64,000 bases of DNA from Listeria farberi (GCF_014229245.1 NZ_JAARZJ010000003.1:1-64000); one strand, 5' to 3'; shown: positions 36,536-45,796, counted from the first letter of the stretch. Translations and numbers: made by a program. Notes: generated by a model not told the origin, from the letters alone.

Positions 36536-38149
36536 ATGGGTTCAAAACTGCTCAGAGGAACATTTATTCTGACGCTAGGGACATTAATTTCTAAAGTGCT
36601 CGGAATATTGTATGTGATTCCGTTTTATGCAATTATTGGAGGAGATGAACCAGCGCTTCTATATAATTTCGGTTATGTGCCGTATCAATTATTCTTAAGC
36701 ATTGCAACTGCTGGGATTCCGCTGGCTGTTGCTAAATATATAGCAAAGTATAATGCGATGGAAGAATATGCTGTAGGTAGACGTTTATTTAAAACCGGGG
36801 TATATTTAATGATTTTCTCCGGCATTGTCTGTTTCCTAGCAATGTATGGACTTGCTCCAACGCTTGCTCGTATGCAACAACTAGAGGGCGGCTATAGTTT
36901 AGCAGATGGCATTCAAGTTATTCGTGCCGTTAGTTTTGCCTTACTAATTATTCCAGTAATGAGTTTACTTCGAGGCTTTTTCCAAGGATATAATTCGATG
37001 GGGCCTTCTGCTGTATCCCAAGTATTAGAACAAGTTGTTCGGATTATGTTTTTACTTGCCGGGACTTTTATTGTCATGTATGTACTTGATGGGAATGTGG
37101 TAACAGCTATTAGTATCGCTACTTTTTCCGCTTTTGTCGGCGCTTTTGCAAGTCTGCTTTTACTGCTTTGGTATTTTTATAAACGAAAACCTGGACTTGA
37201 TCGAATGCTTTTAGAAGATAGAGGGACAGTGAAAATTTCTATCCCAACACTTTATAAAGATATTATTCTTTCGGCCATTCCTTTTATTATTGTTGGTTCA
37301 GCTACATCGCTTTATCAATTGATTGACCAGTTTACACTAGGACGAGTATTAGAATATATAGGTATTTCTCCAGAACTAGTGAATTCTTATGTGGCAATTA
37401 TTAACTTTGATGTACAAAAATTAATTATGATACCTGGTACACTAGCAATTGCATTTTCGATGGCGCTTGTTCCACTTGTTACAGGTGCTTATGTAAGAAA
37501 AGAATATGCACAAGTGAAACGTCAACTTAATGATGTTTTTCAAATTTTGTTATTTTTAACAATACCTGCTTGTTTTGGAATTGCGATGCTAGCAAGACCA
37601 CTATTTACGGTGTTTTTCTCACCTAGTGATAATGGTACAGCGCTTCTACAGCTTTTTGCGCCGATTGCTATTTTGTTTTCATTATTTAGCGTATCAGCTG
37701 CAGTTCTTCAAGGGATTGATGAACAAAGATTTACTGTGCTTGGTTTGTTACTAGGTTTACTAGCTAAATCAGTTCTTCAAATGCCGCTTATTATGTTATT
37801 TGAGGCAAAAGGCTCCATTATTGCAACAGGAATTGGCTATGCTGTATCTTGTGTTTTCATGCTTCTTATTATTAAGAAATATGTTCGTTTTTCCTTTAAA
37901 GTTATTTTGCGGCGAACGGTTCTTTTCTTAGTGATGACGGCTCTAATGGGAGTCGCGGTTATTACACTTTATATTATAATGTCTCACTTTGTAACGACGG
38001 ACCGGAAAATCCCTGCATTAATGATTACAATCGTTTGCGGCGGAATTGGGGCAATTTTCTACGGTTATATGGCGTTTAAACTCCATTTATCTGATAAATT
38101 ATTTGGACCACGTGGAACAAGGTTACGTGAAAAATTAAGAATTCGCTAG
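36536..38149 (+). CDS. MurJ/YtgP-type lipid flippase, second copy
   Basis: The 537-residue membrane protein is a clear paralogue of the preceding gene (LRGTFILTLGTLISKVLGILYVIPFYAIIGG; shared RAVSFALLIIPVMSLLRG). It belongs to the MOP flippase superfamily, MurJ/SpoVB branch, and should move lipid II or a related polyprenyl lipid across the membrane. It is followed after 9 bases by a PAP2 phosphatase, a natural partner that recycles polyprenyl pyrophosphate. The ribosome-binding site is AAGGAAG. Confidence 0.87.
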   Translation: MGSKLLRGTFILTLGTLISKVLGILYVIPFYAIIGGDEPALLYNFGYVPYQLFLSIATAGIPLAVAKYIAKYNAMEEYAVGRRLFKTGVYLMIFSGIVCFLAMYGLAPTLARMQQLEGGYSLADGIQVIRAVSFALLIIPVMSLLRGFFQGYNSMGPSAVSQVLEQVVRIMFLLAGTFIVMYVLDGNVVTAISIATFSAFVGAFASLLLLLWYFYKRKPGLDRMLLEDRGTVKISIPTLYKDIILSAIPFIIVGSATSLYQLIDQFTLGRVLEYIGISPELVNSYVAIINFDVQKLIMIPGTLAIAFSMALVPLVTGAYVRKEYAQVKRQLNDVFQILLFLTIPACFGIAMLARPLFTVFFSPSDNGTALLQLFAPIAILFSLFSVSAAVLQGIDEQRFTVLGLLLGLLAKSVLQMPLIMLFEAKGSIIATGIGYAVSCVFMLLIIKKYVRFSFKVILRRTVLFLVMTALMGVAVITLYIIMSHFVTTDRKIPALMITIVCGGIGAIFYGYMAFKLHLSDKLFGPRGTRLREKLRIR

Positions 38150-38158
38150 GAGGTTTAT

Positions 38159-38812
38159 ATGAAAAAAACACCATTTATTATTAGCGGTATCGCCCTCCTT
38201 GGATTTATTTTCTTTATGAGTGGGGTTATGACCGGAGCAAAGTGGATTCAACGTTTTGACTATTATTGGAATAGTGTTATCCGTGTGGGTATTACGGATG
38301 CTAAAACTACCTTGATTTCTTATCTAACGGATATTGGTGGGGTAGCTACCATTTGTATTTTAACGGCAATCCTTATCGTTATATTTGTATTTATGCGAAA
38401 AGTGGATATGGCGATTTGGTTTGGCGGTATTGTTTTAATTGGTGGAGCACTCATTCCTTCGATTATTAAAAATATCGTCCAACGTCCAAGGCCTACCTAT
38501 AAATTAATCGAACAAGGTGGATTTAGTTTTCCAAGTGGACATTCAACTGGTTCAACAGTATTTTATGGAATGCTTGCTTTCTTGTTAATTCTATACGTGA
38601 GCCGCAGATGGCTTCGATTTACAATTGGTATTCTAGCGTTAGGTCTTGTTATTTTCATCATGTATTCGCGTGTTTACTTAGGGGTTCATTTTCCAAGTGA
38701 TGTGGTTGCTGGGTTCTTAATTGGTAATGCAGCGCTTTTCAGCGGAATCGGATGTTACTTCATTTGGAATGAAAAATTAGCATTATGGGCGAGTAGATTT
38801 AAAAAAGCATAG
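38159..38812 (+). CDS. PAP2-family phosphatase (likely undecaprenyl-pyrophosphate phosphatase)
   Basis: The 217-residue membrane protein has about six helices and the three PAP2 motifs: KNIVQRPRP, PSGHSTGS and SRVYLGVHFPSDVVAG. Members remove phosphate from undecaprenyl pyrophosphate or phosphatidylglycerol phosphate. Being encoded 9 bases after a MurJ-type flippase, behind CTAGGAGG, it most likely recycles the lipid carrier of wall synthesis (BcrC-like role). Substrate is inferred. Confidence 0.87.
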   Translation: MKKTPFIISGIALLGFIFFMSGVMTGAKWIQRFDYYWNSVIRVGITDAKTTLISYLTDIGGVATICILTAILIVIFVFMRKVDMAIWFGGIVLIGGALIPSIIKNIVQRPRPTYKLIEQGGFSFPSGHSTGSTVFYGMLAFLLILYVSRRWLRFTIGILALGLVIFIMYSRVYLGVHFPSDVVAGFLIGNAALFSGIGCYFIWNEKLALWASRFKKA

Positions 38813-38847
38813 AAAAAATCCTCTCTTTTAAAAAGGGAGGATTTTTT
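38813..38847. terminator. bidirectional terminator
   Basis: A symmetric hairpin (AAAAAATCCTC / GAGGATTTTTT) between the convergent PAP2 and NnrD-like genes has T-runs on both strands. Confidence 0.9.
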
Positions 38848-38848
38848 A

Positions 38849-39679
38849 TTAAGCATGTTCATCTGTTTCACTAAAAATTTTCAAGTAAGTTGGTAATTCT
38901 TCGGCGATTTCGGTTGGAAGTACCACATAGCGTTTTTTTGCTAAAATTTCGCCGATATAGCTGTGAAGGAAGACTGCGGCTAGTGTGCCGGTAATTGGCT
39001 TTTCGGTTTGCGCCATTAATCCACAAATTGTGCCCGCAAGCGTATCCCCCATACCGCCAGTCGCCATCGCTGGCGTTCCATACATGTTTTGCCAAGCGGA
39101 CTCACCGGAATACACTTTCGTACGATGACCTTTAAGTACGATTGTTGCGTCAATAGCAAGGGCTACATCAGTTGGCGTAACAGCATCTGGTGCTAGTACT
39201 CTAAGTCGTTCCCATTCTCCAGCATGAGGCGTAAAAGTTAGTTTCGCGGCAGGATGGGGATTTTCTCCTTTTGCATAAATAGTAATCCCATCACCATCAA
39301 TAATTACTTGCTGATGTTCGGTTGAATTTTGTAATACTAATCGAAAAATTTCTTCCGCATAAGCGCCTAGTCCAAGTCCAGGGCCAATTAATATCGTATC
39401 AAATTGGCTGATTTGTTCGCTGAGACTCGAGATATTTTCATAATCAATAAACATGCATTCAGGTATTCTTGTTTGAAGAGCAGGACGGTTAACACTATCG
39501 GAGGCCACGGTTGTTAAACCAGCACCACTTTTGACACAAGCTTCAGCCGCCATAATAGCAGCGCCACCAAATTGTTTATTTCCAGCGACGATTAAAACAC
39601 GCCCGTAATCACCCTTATGTGTTTCATCTTCACGTTTAGGAATCCAAGCGCACATTGCTTTTGGTGTTATTTTTTTCAT
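38849..39679 (-). CDS. nnrD: ADP-dependent NAD(P)H-hydrate dehydratase
   Basis: The 276-residue protein belongs to the YjeF C-terminal/ribokinase-like family. Features are GDYGRVLIVAGN near the N terminus, AAEACVKSGAGLTTVA, GPGLG, and the C-terminal ATGGMGDTLAGTI with the catalytic Asp. It restores NAD(P)H from hydrated forms, coupled to ADP hydrolysis. The epimerase partner domain (NnrE) is not fused here. An AAGGAGG ribosome-binding site precedes ATG. The gene is divergent from the Nudix gene. Confidence 0.9.
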   Translation of the reverse strand: MKKITPKAMCAWIPKREDETHKGDYGRVLIVAGNKQFGGAAIMAAEACVKSGAGLTTVASDSVNRPALQTRIPECMFIDYENISSLSEQISQFDTILIGPGLGLGAYAEEIFRLVLQNSTEHQQVIIDGDGITIYAKGENPHPAAKLTFTPHAGEWERLRVLAPDAVTPTDVALAIDATIVLKGHRTKVYSGESAWQNMYGTPAMATGGMGDTLAGTICGLMAQTEKPITGTLAAVFLHSYIGEILAKKRYVVLPTEIAEELPTYLKIFSETDEHA

Positions 39680-39783
39680 TTTTGTAAAACCTCCTTATGA
39701 CACTGGCTTTTATCTACTCAACCGGGTAAAATAAAGAACAGATAAATCATGTTTATCTTAAATGATAAGGAGGCTTTTGTAAA

Positions 39784-40197
39784 ATGAAACCTATATATCC
39801 TGCAGTGAAAGCAGTTATCGTAAAAGACGGGAAATTTTTAGCATTAAAGAAAAAAGGGGTAGAAGGAGAAGTTTTTGAACTTCCTGGAGGCCGAATGAAT
39901 TACGGTGAAACACATGGGGAAGCTCTTTTTAGAGAAGTTTATGAGGAAACTAAATTACAAGTACAGCCATTTATTTTATATGATACATGGGAATTTTTTC
40001 ATAAGGACTTCCAAATTACCGGTGTTATTTATTTAGTGGAAATGCCAGAAGGTGGCAAAATCGAATTATCCGATGAACACGAAGAATATCGCTTTTTACC
40101 ACTAGAAAAAGAAAGTTTAAACATAATGGATATCGTTTTTTCTGCACGCATGGAACGCTGGGATTTTGAAGCAATTAAAGGTTTTATGAGAAAATAG
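39784..40197 (+). CDS. Nudix hydrolase
   Basis: The 137-residue protein has the Nudix box GRMNYGETHGEALFREVYEET (about residues 36-57, with the REVYEET metal ligands). It cleaves a nucleoside diphosphate linked to another moiety; the specific substrate cannot be told. It has a good ribosome-binding site (ATAAGGAGGC). Confidence 0.87.
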   Translation: MKPIYPAVKAVIVKDGKFLALKKKGVEGEVFELPGGRMNYGETHGEALFREVYEETKLQVQPFILYDTWEFFHKDFQITGVIYLVEMPEGGKIELSDEHEEYRFLPLEKESLNIMDIVFSARMERWDFEAIKGFMRK

Positions 40198-40271
40198 GGA
40201 GTTCCGGCTTCCAAGCTACGTAAAAACAGTTTACAATAGAGAAGATAAGTTTGAAGGAGGGAATAACAATT

Positions 40272-41684
40272 ATGACAGAAATTAATTGGCAAAAAGAAGT
40301 GGAATCACGCAAAGATGATTTCTTAGAAGATTTAAAAGGGCTTCTTCGCATTCCGAGTGTTCGCGATGACAGTAAAAAAACAGAGGATGCGCCGTTTGGA
40401 CCGGACGTGAAACGCGCGCTCGACTATATGATTGAGCTTGGTAAAAAAGACGGCTTCACAGCGAAAGAAGTTGGAAACGTAGCAGGACACCTTGAATATG
40501 GCCAAGGAGAAGAACTAGTTGGCGTTTTAGGCCACGTAGATGTAGTACCAGTTGGTGATGGTTGGACGAACGGACCATTCGAACCAACTTTACGCGACGG
40601 CAAATTATACGCTCGTGGGGTTGCGGACGATAAAGGCCCAACAATCGCAGGTTACTATGCACTGAAAATCATTAAAGAGCTAGGTTTACCACTTTCTCGC
40701 CGTGTTAGAATCATTGTTGGTTCTGATGAAGAAAGCGGTATGAGCTGTGTGGAACGTTATTTTGAAACAGAAGAACAACCAACACTTGGTTTTGTTCCTG
40801 ATGCAGAATTCCCAATCATTCACGCAGAAAAAGGTATCTCAGAACTAGATGTATCTTTTAAAGATGGTGAAGCAAGCGGGGAAGCGGCTTTCCGTTTACT
40901 TAGCGTTGAATCAGGCGAGCGTTACAATATGGTTCCTGATCATGCGACAGCTATTTTAGAAGACGTAAAAGACTTTGATAAAGTAGCAAGTGCATTCAAA
41001 AACTTCCTAGCAAACCATCCAGTAGAAGGAACATTAGAAGAAAACGGCAAATCCGTTAAAATTAATATTGTCGGTAAATCTGCGCATGCGATGGAACCGA
41101 ATAACGGAGTAAATGCTGGTCTTCATTTAGTAGCTTTCCTTGGTAAATTCAAGCTGACTGGTGCGGCAAATGATTTCGTAACATTTGGTCGTGACTATCT
41201 ATTTGGCGATTCCCGCGCAGTTAAATTAGGTATTAGCTATGAAGACGAAGAAAGCGGCGAACTAACAATGAACGTTGGCGTTATCCGTTATGATGTTGCA
41301 GAAGGCGGCAAATATGGACTTAATTTCCGTTACCCAGTTACTGCTAGCATGGATAAACTTAAAAATAAAATGCAAACAGTCGTATATGAGTATAATGCGC
41401 AGTATACACATTACGATGATTCCAAACCGCTTTTCGTACCAAAGGATCATCCACTTATTCAAACTCTACAAGAAGTGTATACAAAACAAACAGGGGAAGA
41501 AGCTACCTTGCTCGCGATTGGTGGCGGAACTTATGCACGTCATATGGAGACTGGTGTTGCGTTCGGAGCACTATTCCCAGGCCGTGAAGACACGATGCAC
41601 CAAAAAGATGAATTCAGTTATTTTGATGATTTATTAAAAGCTACTGCAATTTATGCAGAAGCGCTTTACAAATTAGCAAAGTAA
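40272..41684 (+). CDS. pepV: dipeptidase PepV (M20 family)
   Basis: The start ATG 40272 follows GAAGGAGGG; the frame reaches further up without a ribosome-binding site. The 470-residue metallopeptidase has GHVDVVPVGDGW (first zinc His-Asp), GVADDKGP, GSDEESG (catalytic Glu pair) and a C-terminal zinc His (ARHMETG). It hydrolyses dipeptides in the cytosol. Its length agrees with lactobacillal PepV. Confidence 0.94.
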   Translation: MTEINWQKEVESRKDDFLEDLKGLLRIPSVRDDSKKTEDAPFGPDVKRALDYMIELGKKDGFTAKEVGNVAGHLEYGQGEELVGVLGHVDVVPVGDGWTNGPFEPTLRDGKLYARGVADDKGPTIAGYYALKIIKELGLPLSRRVRIIVGSDEESGMSCVERYFETEEQPTLGFVPDAEFPIIHAEKGISELDVSFKDGEASGEAAFRLLSVESGERYNMVPDHATAILEDVKDFDKVASAFKNFLANHPVEGTLEENGKSVKINIVGKSAHAMEPNNGVNAGLHLVAFLGKFKLTGAANDFVTFGRDYLFGDSRAVKLGISYEDEESGELTMNVGVIRYDVAEGGKYGLNFRYPVTASMDKLKNKMQTVVYEYNAQYTHYDDSKPLFVPKDHPLIQTLQEVYTKQTGEEATLLAIGGGTYARHMETGVAFGALFPGREDTMHQKDEFSYFDDLLKATAIYAEALYKLAK

Positions 41685-41702
41685 GGGGTATAATTGAAAA
41701 AA

Positions 41703-41741
41703 TTAACTGCTGCAAGGCTTAGTTTTGCGGCAGTTTCTTTG
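41703..41741 (+). terminator. terminator after pepV
   Basis: AACTGCTGCAA / TTTTGCGGCAGTTT with a 7-base loop and a T-rich tail. A TTTACA-N18-TATAAT promoter match (41665-41694) lies over the pepV stop just before it. Confidence 0.8.
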
Positions 41742-41796
41742 TTTCATTAAGTTTTTAGATAGTTCCAAAAATTAACTATGCAAGGAGAGACTCCAG

Positions 41797-42666
41797 ATGA
41801 AAGTATTAGTAAATAACCATTTAGTGGAAAGAGAAGATGCCACAGTTGACATCGAAGACCGCGGATATCAGTTTGGTGATGGTGTATATGAAGTAGTTCG
41901 TCTATATAATGGAAAATTCTTTACTTATAATGAACACATTGATCGCTTATATGCTAGTGCAGCAAAAATTGACTTAGTTATTCCTTATTCCAAAGAAGCA
42001 TTACGTGAGTTATTAGAAAAATTAGTTGTTGAAAATAACATTCATACAGGGAATGTCTATTTACAAGTGACTCGTGGTGTTCAAAATCCACGTAATCATG
42101 TAATGCCTGATGATTTCCCATTAGAAGGTGTATTAACAGCAGCCGCTCGTGAAGTACCGAGAAATGAGCGTCAATTCATTGAAGGTGGAACAGCGATTAC
42201 AGAAGAAGATGTACGCTGGTTACGCTGCGATATTAAGAGCTTAAATCTACTAGGAAATATTCTAGCAAAAAATAAAGCACACCAACAAAATGCTTTGGAA
42301 GCTATCCTGCACCGCGGGGAACAAGTTACGGAATGTTCTGCTTCTAACGTTTCTATTATTAAAGATGGAGTTCTATGGACCCATGCGGCAGATAACTTAA
42401 TTTTAAATGGTATTACTCGTCAAGTTATCATCGATGTTGCGAAAAAGAATGGTATTCCTGTTAAAGAAGCTGATTTCACTTTAACAGATCTTCGTGAAGC
42501 GGATGAAGTGTTCATTTCAAGTACAACTATTGAAATTACACCTATTACGCATATTGACGGAATTCAAGTAGCTGACGGAAAACGTGGACCAATTACCGCG
42601 CAACTTCATCAATATTTTGTAGAAGAAATCACTCGTGCGTGTGGCGAATTAGAATTTGCAAAATAA
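41797..42666 (+). CDS. daaA: D-amino acid (D-alanine) aminotransferase
   Basis: The 289-residue class IV PLP aminotransferase starts MKVLVNNHLVEREDATVDIEDRGYQFGDGVYEVVR and has the PLP lysine in CDIKSLNLLGN (about residue 146) plus SASNV and SSTTIEITP phosphate-loop motifs. It swaps D-alanine and 2-oxoglutarate to give D-glutamate for peptidoglycan. The ribosome-binding site is CAAGGAGAG. A terminator follows. Confidence 0.94.
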   Translation: MKVLVNNHLVEREDATVDIEDRGYQFGDGVYEVVRLYNGKFFTYNEHIDRLYASAAKIDLVIPYSKEALRELLEKLVVENNIHTGNVYLQVTRGVQNPRNHVMPDDFPLEGVLTAAAREVPRNERQFIEGGTAITEEDVRWLRCDIKSLNLLGNILAKNKAHQQNALEAILHRGEQVTECSASNVSIIKDGVLWTHAADNLILNGITRQVIIDVAKKNGIPVKEADFTLTDLREADEVFISSTTIEITPITHIDGIQVADGKRGPITAQLHQYFVEEITRACGELEFAK

Positions 42667-42674
42667 TAAACTAA

Positions 42675-42702
42675 AACCTTCCTTTTTTAGGGAGGTTTTT
42701 TT
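42675..42702 (+). terminator. terminator after the D-amino acid aminotransferase gene
   Basis: AACCTTCC / GGAGGTTTTTTT with an 8-base loop. Confidence 0.85.
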
Positions 42703-42801
42703 AGATTTAGTTACCTATGTAAAAAATTATATAACTTTTTTTAGTCGTTGAAGCTTCTTATTTGGCTCCGCTTTCAAACTAAAACTTACGCTTTAAAGCA
42801 A

Positions 42802-42829
42802 TTGACAAATTTTTTTGAAGGTGTATAAT
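42802..42829 (+). promoter_or_regulatory. SigA promoter of marR-MFS operon
   Basis: TTGACA (42802-42807), 16-base spacer, TATAAT (42824-42829): both boxes are perfect consensus. Such a strong promoter needs a repressor, in keeping with the MarR gene it drives. Confidence 0.85.
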
Positions 42830-42844
42830 TCAAAAGGCTAATAG

Positions 42845-42856
42845 TTCGTATGCGAA
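42845..42856 (+). promoter_or_regulatory. candidate MarR operator
   Basis: The palindrome TTCGTATGCGAA (TTCG-N4-CGAA) lies about 16 bases after the -10 box, where a bound dimer would block initiation. It precedes the marR-like gene, suggesting autorepression. Confidence 0.55.
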
Positions 42857-42889
42857 ATATTTGGAGGCGAACGATACGGAGGGAAGTTA

Positions 42890-43330
42890 ATGGACGAGAA
42901 ATTAGTAAAAGAGGTAATTTTCTCTTTTCGTGAAGTGCAACGAAAAACGCATCATGTGTTAGCAGAAGAGGCTGCTAATCGTGAAATCACTACAACACAA
43001 TTACTTGCAATTAGAGAACTACAAAAAGAGTCGGATTTGACACTTGGTGAACTGGCAGAACGCATGAAACTGGGGAAAAGTACTGTGTCTGGCATTGTTG
43101 ATCGATTAGTAAAAGCTGGATTTTTAAAAAGAACAAGAAATGAAAGCAACCGTCGTGCGCTTAGTTTGGAATTAACTGAAAAAGGAGCGACGAAAGCTGC
43201 AGAAACCTATCATGTGTTTTTTAACCGCTTAGAACCTATTCTGGAAATTGGCGAAGATAGGTTAAAAGAAATGTTAGATATACATCAAGAGATAATTACA
43301 ATTTTAGAAAGGGAAGGTGCAAGAAATTGA
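42890..43330 (+). CDS. MarR-family transcriptional regulator
   Basis: The 146-residue protein has the MarR winged helix: LTLGELAERMKLGKSTVSGIVDRLVKAGFLKR (helix-turn-helix, about residues 48-80) and RTRNESNRRALSLELTEKG (wing). No cysteines are present, so ligand rather than redox sensing is likely. It is directly coupled to a 14-helix drug transporter gene and probably represses both. Confidence 0.9.
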   Translation: MDEKLVKEVIFSFREVQRKTHHVLAEEAANREITTTQLLAIRELQKESDLTLGELAERMKLGKSTVSGIVDRLVKAGFLKRTRNESNRRALSLELTEKGATKAAETYHVFFNRLEPILEIGEDRLKEMLDIHQEIITILEREGARN

Positions 43331-44802
43331 ATATGAAAGCAGCAAGTACATCAGTGAAGCGTAACGGAATTTTAATTGTTATGCTGATGGGCGCCTTTGT
43401 TACGATTCTCAACCAAACGTTGATGAATGTCGCTCTACCAAGTATTATGAAAGATTTTGGAATTACCGCCAGTCAAGGACAATGGTTATCGACTGGTTTT
43501 ATGTTAGTAAATGGTGTTATGATTCCAATGACAGCCTTTTTAATTGAAAGGTTTACGACTCGTCAACTTTACTTATTTGCGATGATTACTTTTGCAATTG
43601 GTACTGCGATTGGTGGATTTGCAACTGATTACACAATGCTTATAGCTGGTCGTATGGTACAAGCAATTGGCGCTGGTATTGTCATGCCGCTTCTAACGGT
43701 GGTTGTATTAAACTTATTCCCGATGGAACGAAGAGGACGAGCAATGGGCTTAATTGGTCTAGCTATGAACTTTGCCCCAGCAATTGGTCCGACACTCTCA
43801 GGTTGGATTGTTCAGCAATATGATTGGCGTAATTTATTCTTTATTATTATTCCATTTGCAATACTTGATATTGTAGTAGCAATCTTCTTACTTAAAAATG
43901 TCGGTAAAAGAACTTTCCCGAAACTCGATATACTCGGAGTAATTATGTCAACTGTTGGGTTCGGTAGTTTATTACTTGGATTTAGTAACGCCGGAGATCA
44001 CGACTGGTTAACTTGGAAAGTAGCCGGATTTATTATTCTTGGTTTAGTGGTATTAGGTATCTTTATCCGTTATCAATCAAGCAACAAAGCGCCACTTCTT
44101 AATTTTAAAGTATTTAAATATCCAACATTTGCACTTACAACAGCAATTAGTTTCTTTGTTGTGATGGGACTTTTTGGCGGTATGTTGTTACTACCGATTT
44201 TCTTACAAACTGTTCGAGGATTTTCACCGCTTGAATCTGGTTTAGTTCTTTTACCTGGTGCGCTTGTTACCGCTATACTTTCGCCGGTGACTGGAGTTAT
44301 GTTTGACCGGTTTGGAGCGAAGTATTTATCTTTAGTAGGATTAGTTATTATGGCAGGATCAACGTTTATGTTTACAAATCTAGATGAATCAACAACTTTA
44401 ACTTTTATTATTATCATTCAAACTATTCGTTCAGCAGGTATGGCGATGGTAATGATGCCACTTCAAACAGCTGCACTCAATTCGCTACCACTAAAACTAG
44501 CATCTCACGGTTCGGCGATGTTTAATACGATGAGACAAGTAGCTGGCTCGATTGGTACAGCGGCACTTATTACTGTAATGTCAAAAAGTGCTGCAAGTTT
44601 TGCAGATAAACTAGGCCCAGCAGATGTAATAGGAAAAACAAAAGCAGAAGTTGCTAATCATGTGCTTATTCACGGAATTGAAACAGCCTTTTTAGTCGCA
44701 GGAATTCTTTCTGTAGTAGCTTGTATTTTAGCTTTATTTATTCAAAAAAATAGAAGTGCAATGGATCCAATTGTCACTAAAACAGAAGAAGTAAAAAATT
44801 AA
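43327..44802 (+). CDS. MFS multidrug efflux transporter (DHA2, EmrB/QacA type)
   Basis: The 491-residue protein has 14 membrane helices with DHA2 motifs: NVALPSIMKDFGITASQGQWLSTGFML, the LIAGRMVQAIGAGIVMPL region, and GLAMNFAPAIGPTLSGWIV (motif C). The TTG at 43327 overlaps the marR stop; ATG 43333 is an alternative. It should expel hydrophobic drugs with proton antiport under MarR control. A terminator follows. Confidence 0.9.
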   Translation: MNMKAASTSVKRNGILIVMLMGAFVTILNQTLMNVALPSIMKDFGITASQGQWLSTGFMLVNGVMIPMTAFLIERFTTRQLYLFAMITFAIGTAIGGFATDYTMLIAGRMVQAIGAGIVMPLLTVVVLNLFPMERRGRAMGLIGLAMNFAPAIGPTLSGWIVQQYDWRNLFFIIIPFAILDIVVAIFLLKNVGKRTFPKLDILGVIMSTVGFGSLLLGFSNAGDHDWLTWKVAGFIILGLVVLGIFIRYQSSNKAPLLNFKVFKYPTFALTTAISFFVVMGLFGGMLLLPIFLQTVRGFSPLESGLVLLPGALVTAILSPVTGVMFDRFGAKYLSLVGLVIMAGSTFMFTNLDESTTLTFIIIIQTIRSAGMAMVMMPLQTAALNSLPLKLASHGSAMFNTMRQVAGSIGTAALITVMSKSAASFADKLGPADVIGKTKAEVANHVLIHGIETAFLVAGILSVVACILALFIQKNRSAMDPIVTKTEEVKN

Positions 44803-44803
44803 T

Positions 44804-44841
44804 AAAAAGCGCATTCCATTTTAATGAGAATGCGCTTTTTT
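44804..44841 (+). terminator. terminator of the marR-MFS operon
   Basis: AAAAAGCGCATTC / GAATGCGCTTTTTT hairpin right after the MFS stop codon. Confidence 0.9.
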
Positions 44842-44880
44842 CATGCAAAATAGTCCGCTATATAAAAAAATACGCAGAAC

Positions 44881-44923
44881 GAACATATGTTGACTTGACG
44901 AGAGCGCTTAAGAGAAGTAAAAT
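44881..44923 (+). promoter_or_regulatory. promoter of ytmP-trmB with LexA-like box
   Basis: TTGACG (44895-44900), a 17-base spacer and TAAAAT (44918-44923) form the promoter. GAACATATGTTG (44881-44892), one base off the perfect Listeria LexA core GAACATATGTTC, sits three bases upstream of the -35 box. Confidence 0.55.
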
Positions 44924-45007
44924 CATGAATAGTTACCAATTTGTTCGGAAGTGAAATAAACAGGGGATAATGAAGTTGCAAAGAGCTAATAAAAGGTGTG
45001 CATGTAA

Positions 45008-45790
45008 ATGAAAGATAATTTTTTTGGGAGAGAATATGACATAGCGCCGGCCGGTGGAGAAACTGGTCAAGCATTTGTTGCAACACATGAAGACGAAAAA
45101 TTCTTTTTAAAAAGAAATTCTTCGCCTTTTTTAGCGGCGCTTTCAGTAGAGAACATTGTTCCAAAGCTCGTCTGGACAAGGAGAGTAGAAAACGGAGATG
45201 TTATCACTGCGCAAAAATGGGTAAATTGTCATATTTTAACTCGGGAGGAAATGATTGGTCCAAGAGTAGCAAAACTCTTGGCGAAAATTCACCACTCGGA
45301 AAACTTGCGTCATATGCTCGGGAAAATCGAAAACTGTTATTTTTCTGCTCACCAATTACTTGCTCGTTTAAAAGCAGAAGTTGAAGTAAAAAATGAAGCT
45401 ACGAAATCAATGCAAACAGCGATTGAGTATTTAGAACAAAATATTATAGCTGTTGAGAATGTGGATTATGTTGTTTGTCACGGGGATGTAAACCATAATA
45501 ATTGGATTATATCGGAAGAAAATGAATTATTCCTTGTTGATTGGGACGGTGCAATGCTTGCTGATGCTGCAAACGATTTAGGAATGATATTATACCAATA
45601 TATCCCGCGTAAAGATTGGGAAGATTGGCTTTCTAACTATGGAACGACATTAACTAACGAATTACATCGTAAATTAAAATGGTATACACTTTGCCAAACG
45701 GTCATGCAACTTACTACTAACCACTCTGAAGAAGCATGCGAACGAGCAAAACAAATTTTTCAAAATGCAATAGAAGATGATGAGGTGTAA
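45008..45790 (+). CDS. ytmP: YtmP-like phosphotransferase (APH/choline kinase fold)
   Basis: The 260-residue protein has the Brenner motif VCHGDVNHNNWI and LVDWDGAM, with catalytic Asp and metal-binding Asp as in aminoglycoside phosphotransferases and choline kinases. It is followed by trmB, as ytmP is in Bacillus. The substrate of YtmP is not known to me. It lacks a signal peptide. Confidence 0.83.
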   Translation: MKDNFFGREYDIAPAGGETGQAFVATHEDEKFFLKRNSSPFLAALSVENIVPKLVWTRRVENGDVITAQKWVNCHILTREEMIGPRVAKLLAKIHHSENLRHMLGKIENCYFSAHQLLARLKAEVEVKNEATKSMQTAIEYLEQNIIAVENVDYVVCHGDVNHNNWIISEENELFLVDWDGAMLADAANDLGMILYQYIPRKDWEDWLSNYGTTLTNELHRKLKWYTLCQTVMQLTTNHSEEACERAKQIFQNAIEDDEV

Positions 45791-45796
45791 AGAAAG

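Noticed and set aside
41665-41741. Promoter match at the end of pepV followed at once by a terminator (possible tiny RNA)
   Set aside because: The TTTACA-N18-TATAAT lies over the pepV stop and could be chance; the product would be only about 45 bases, so I list only the terminator.
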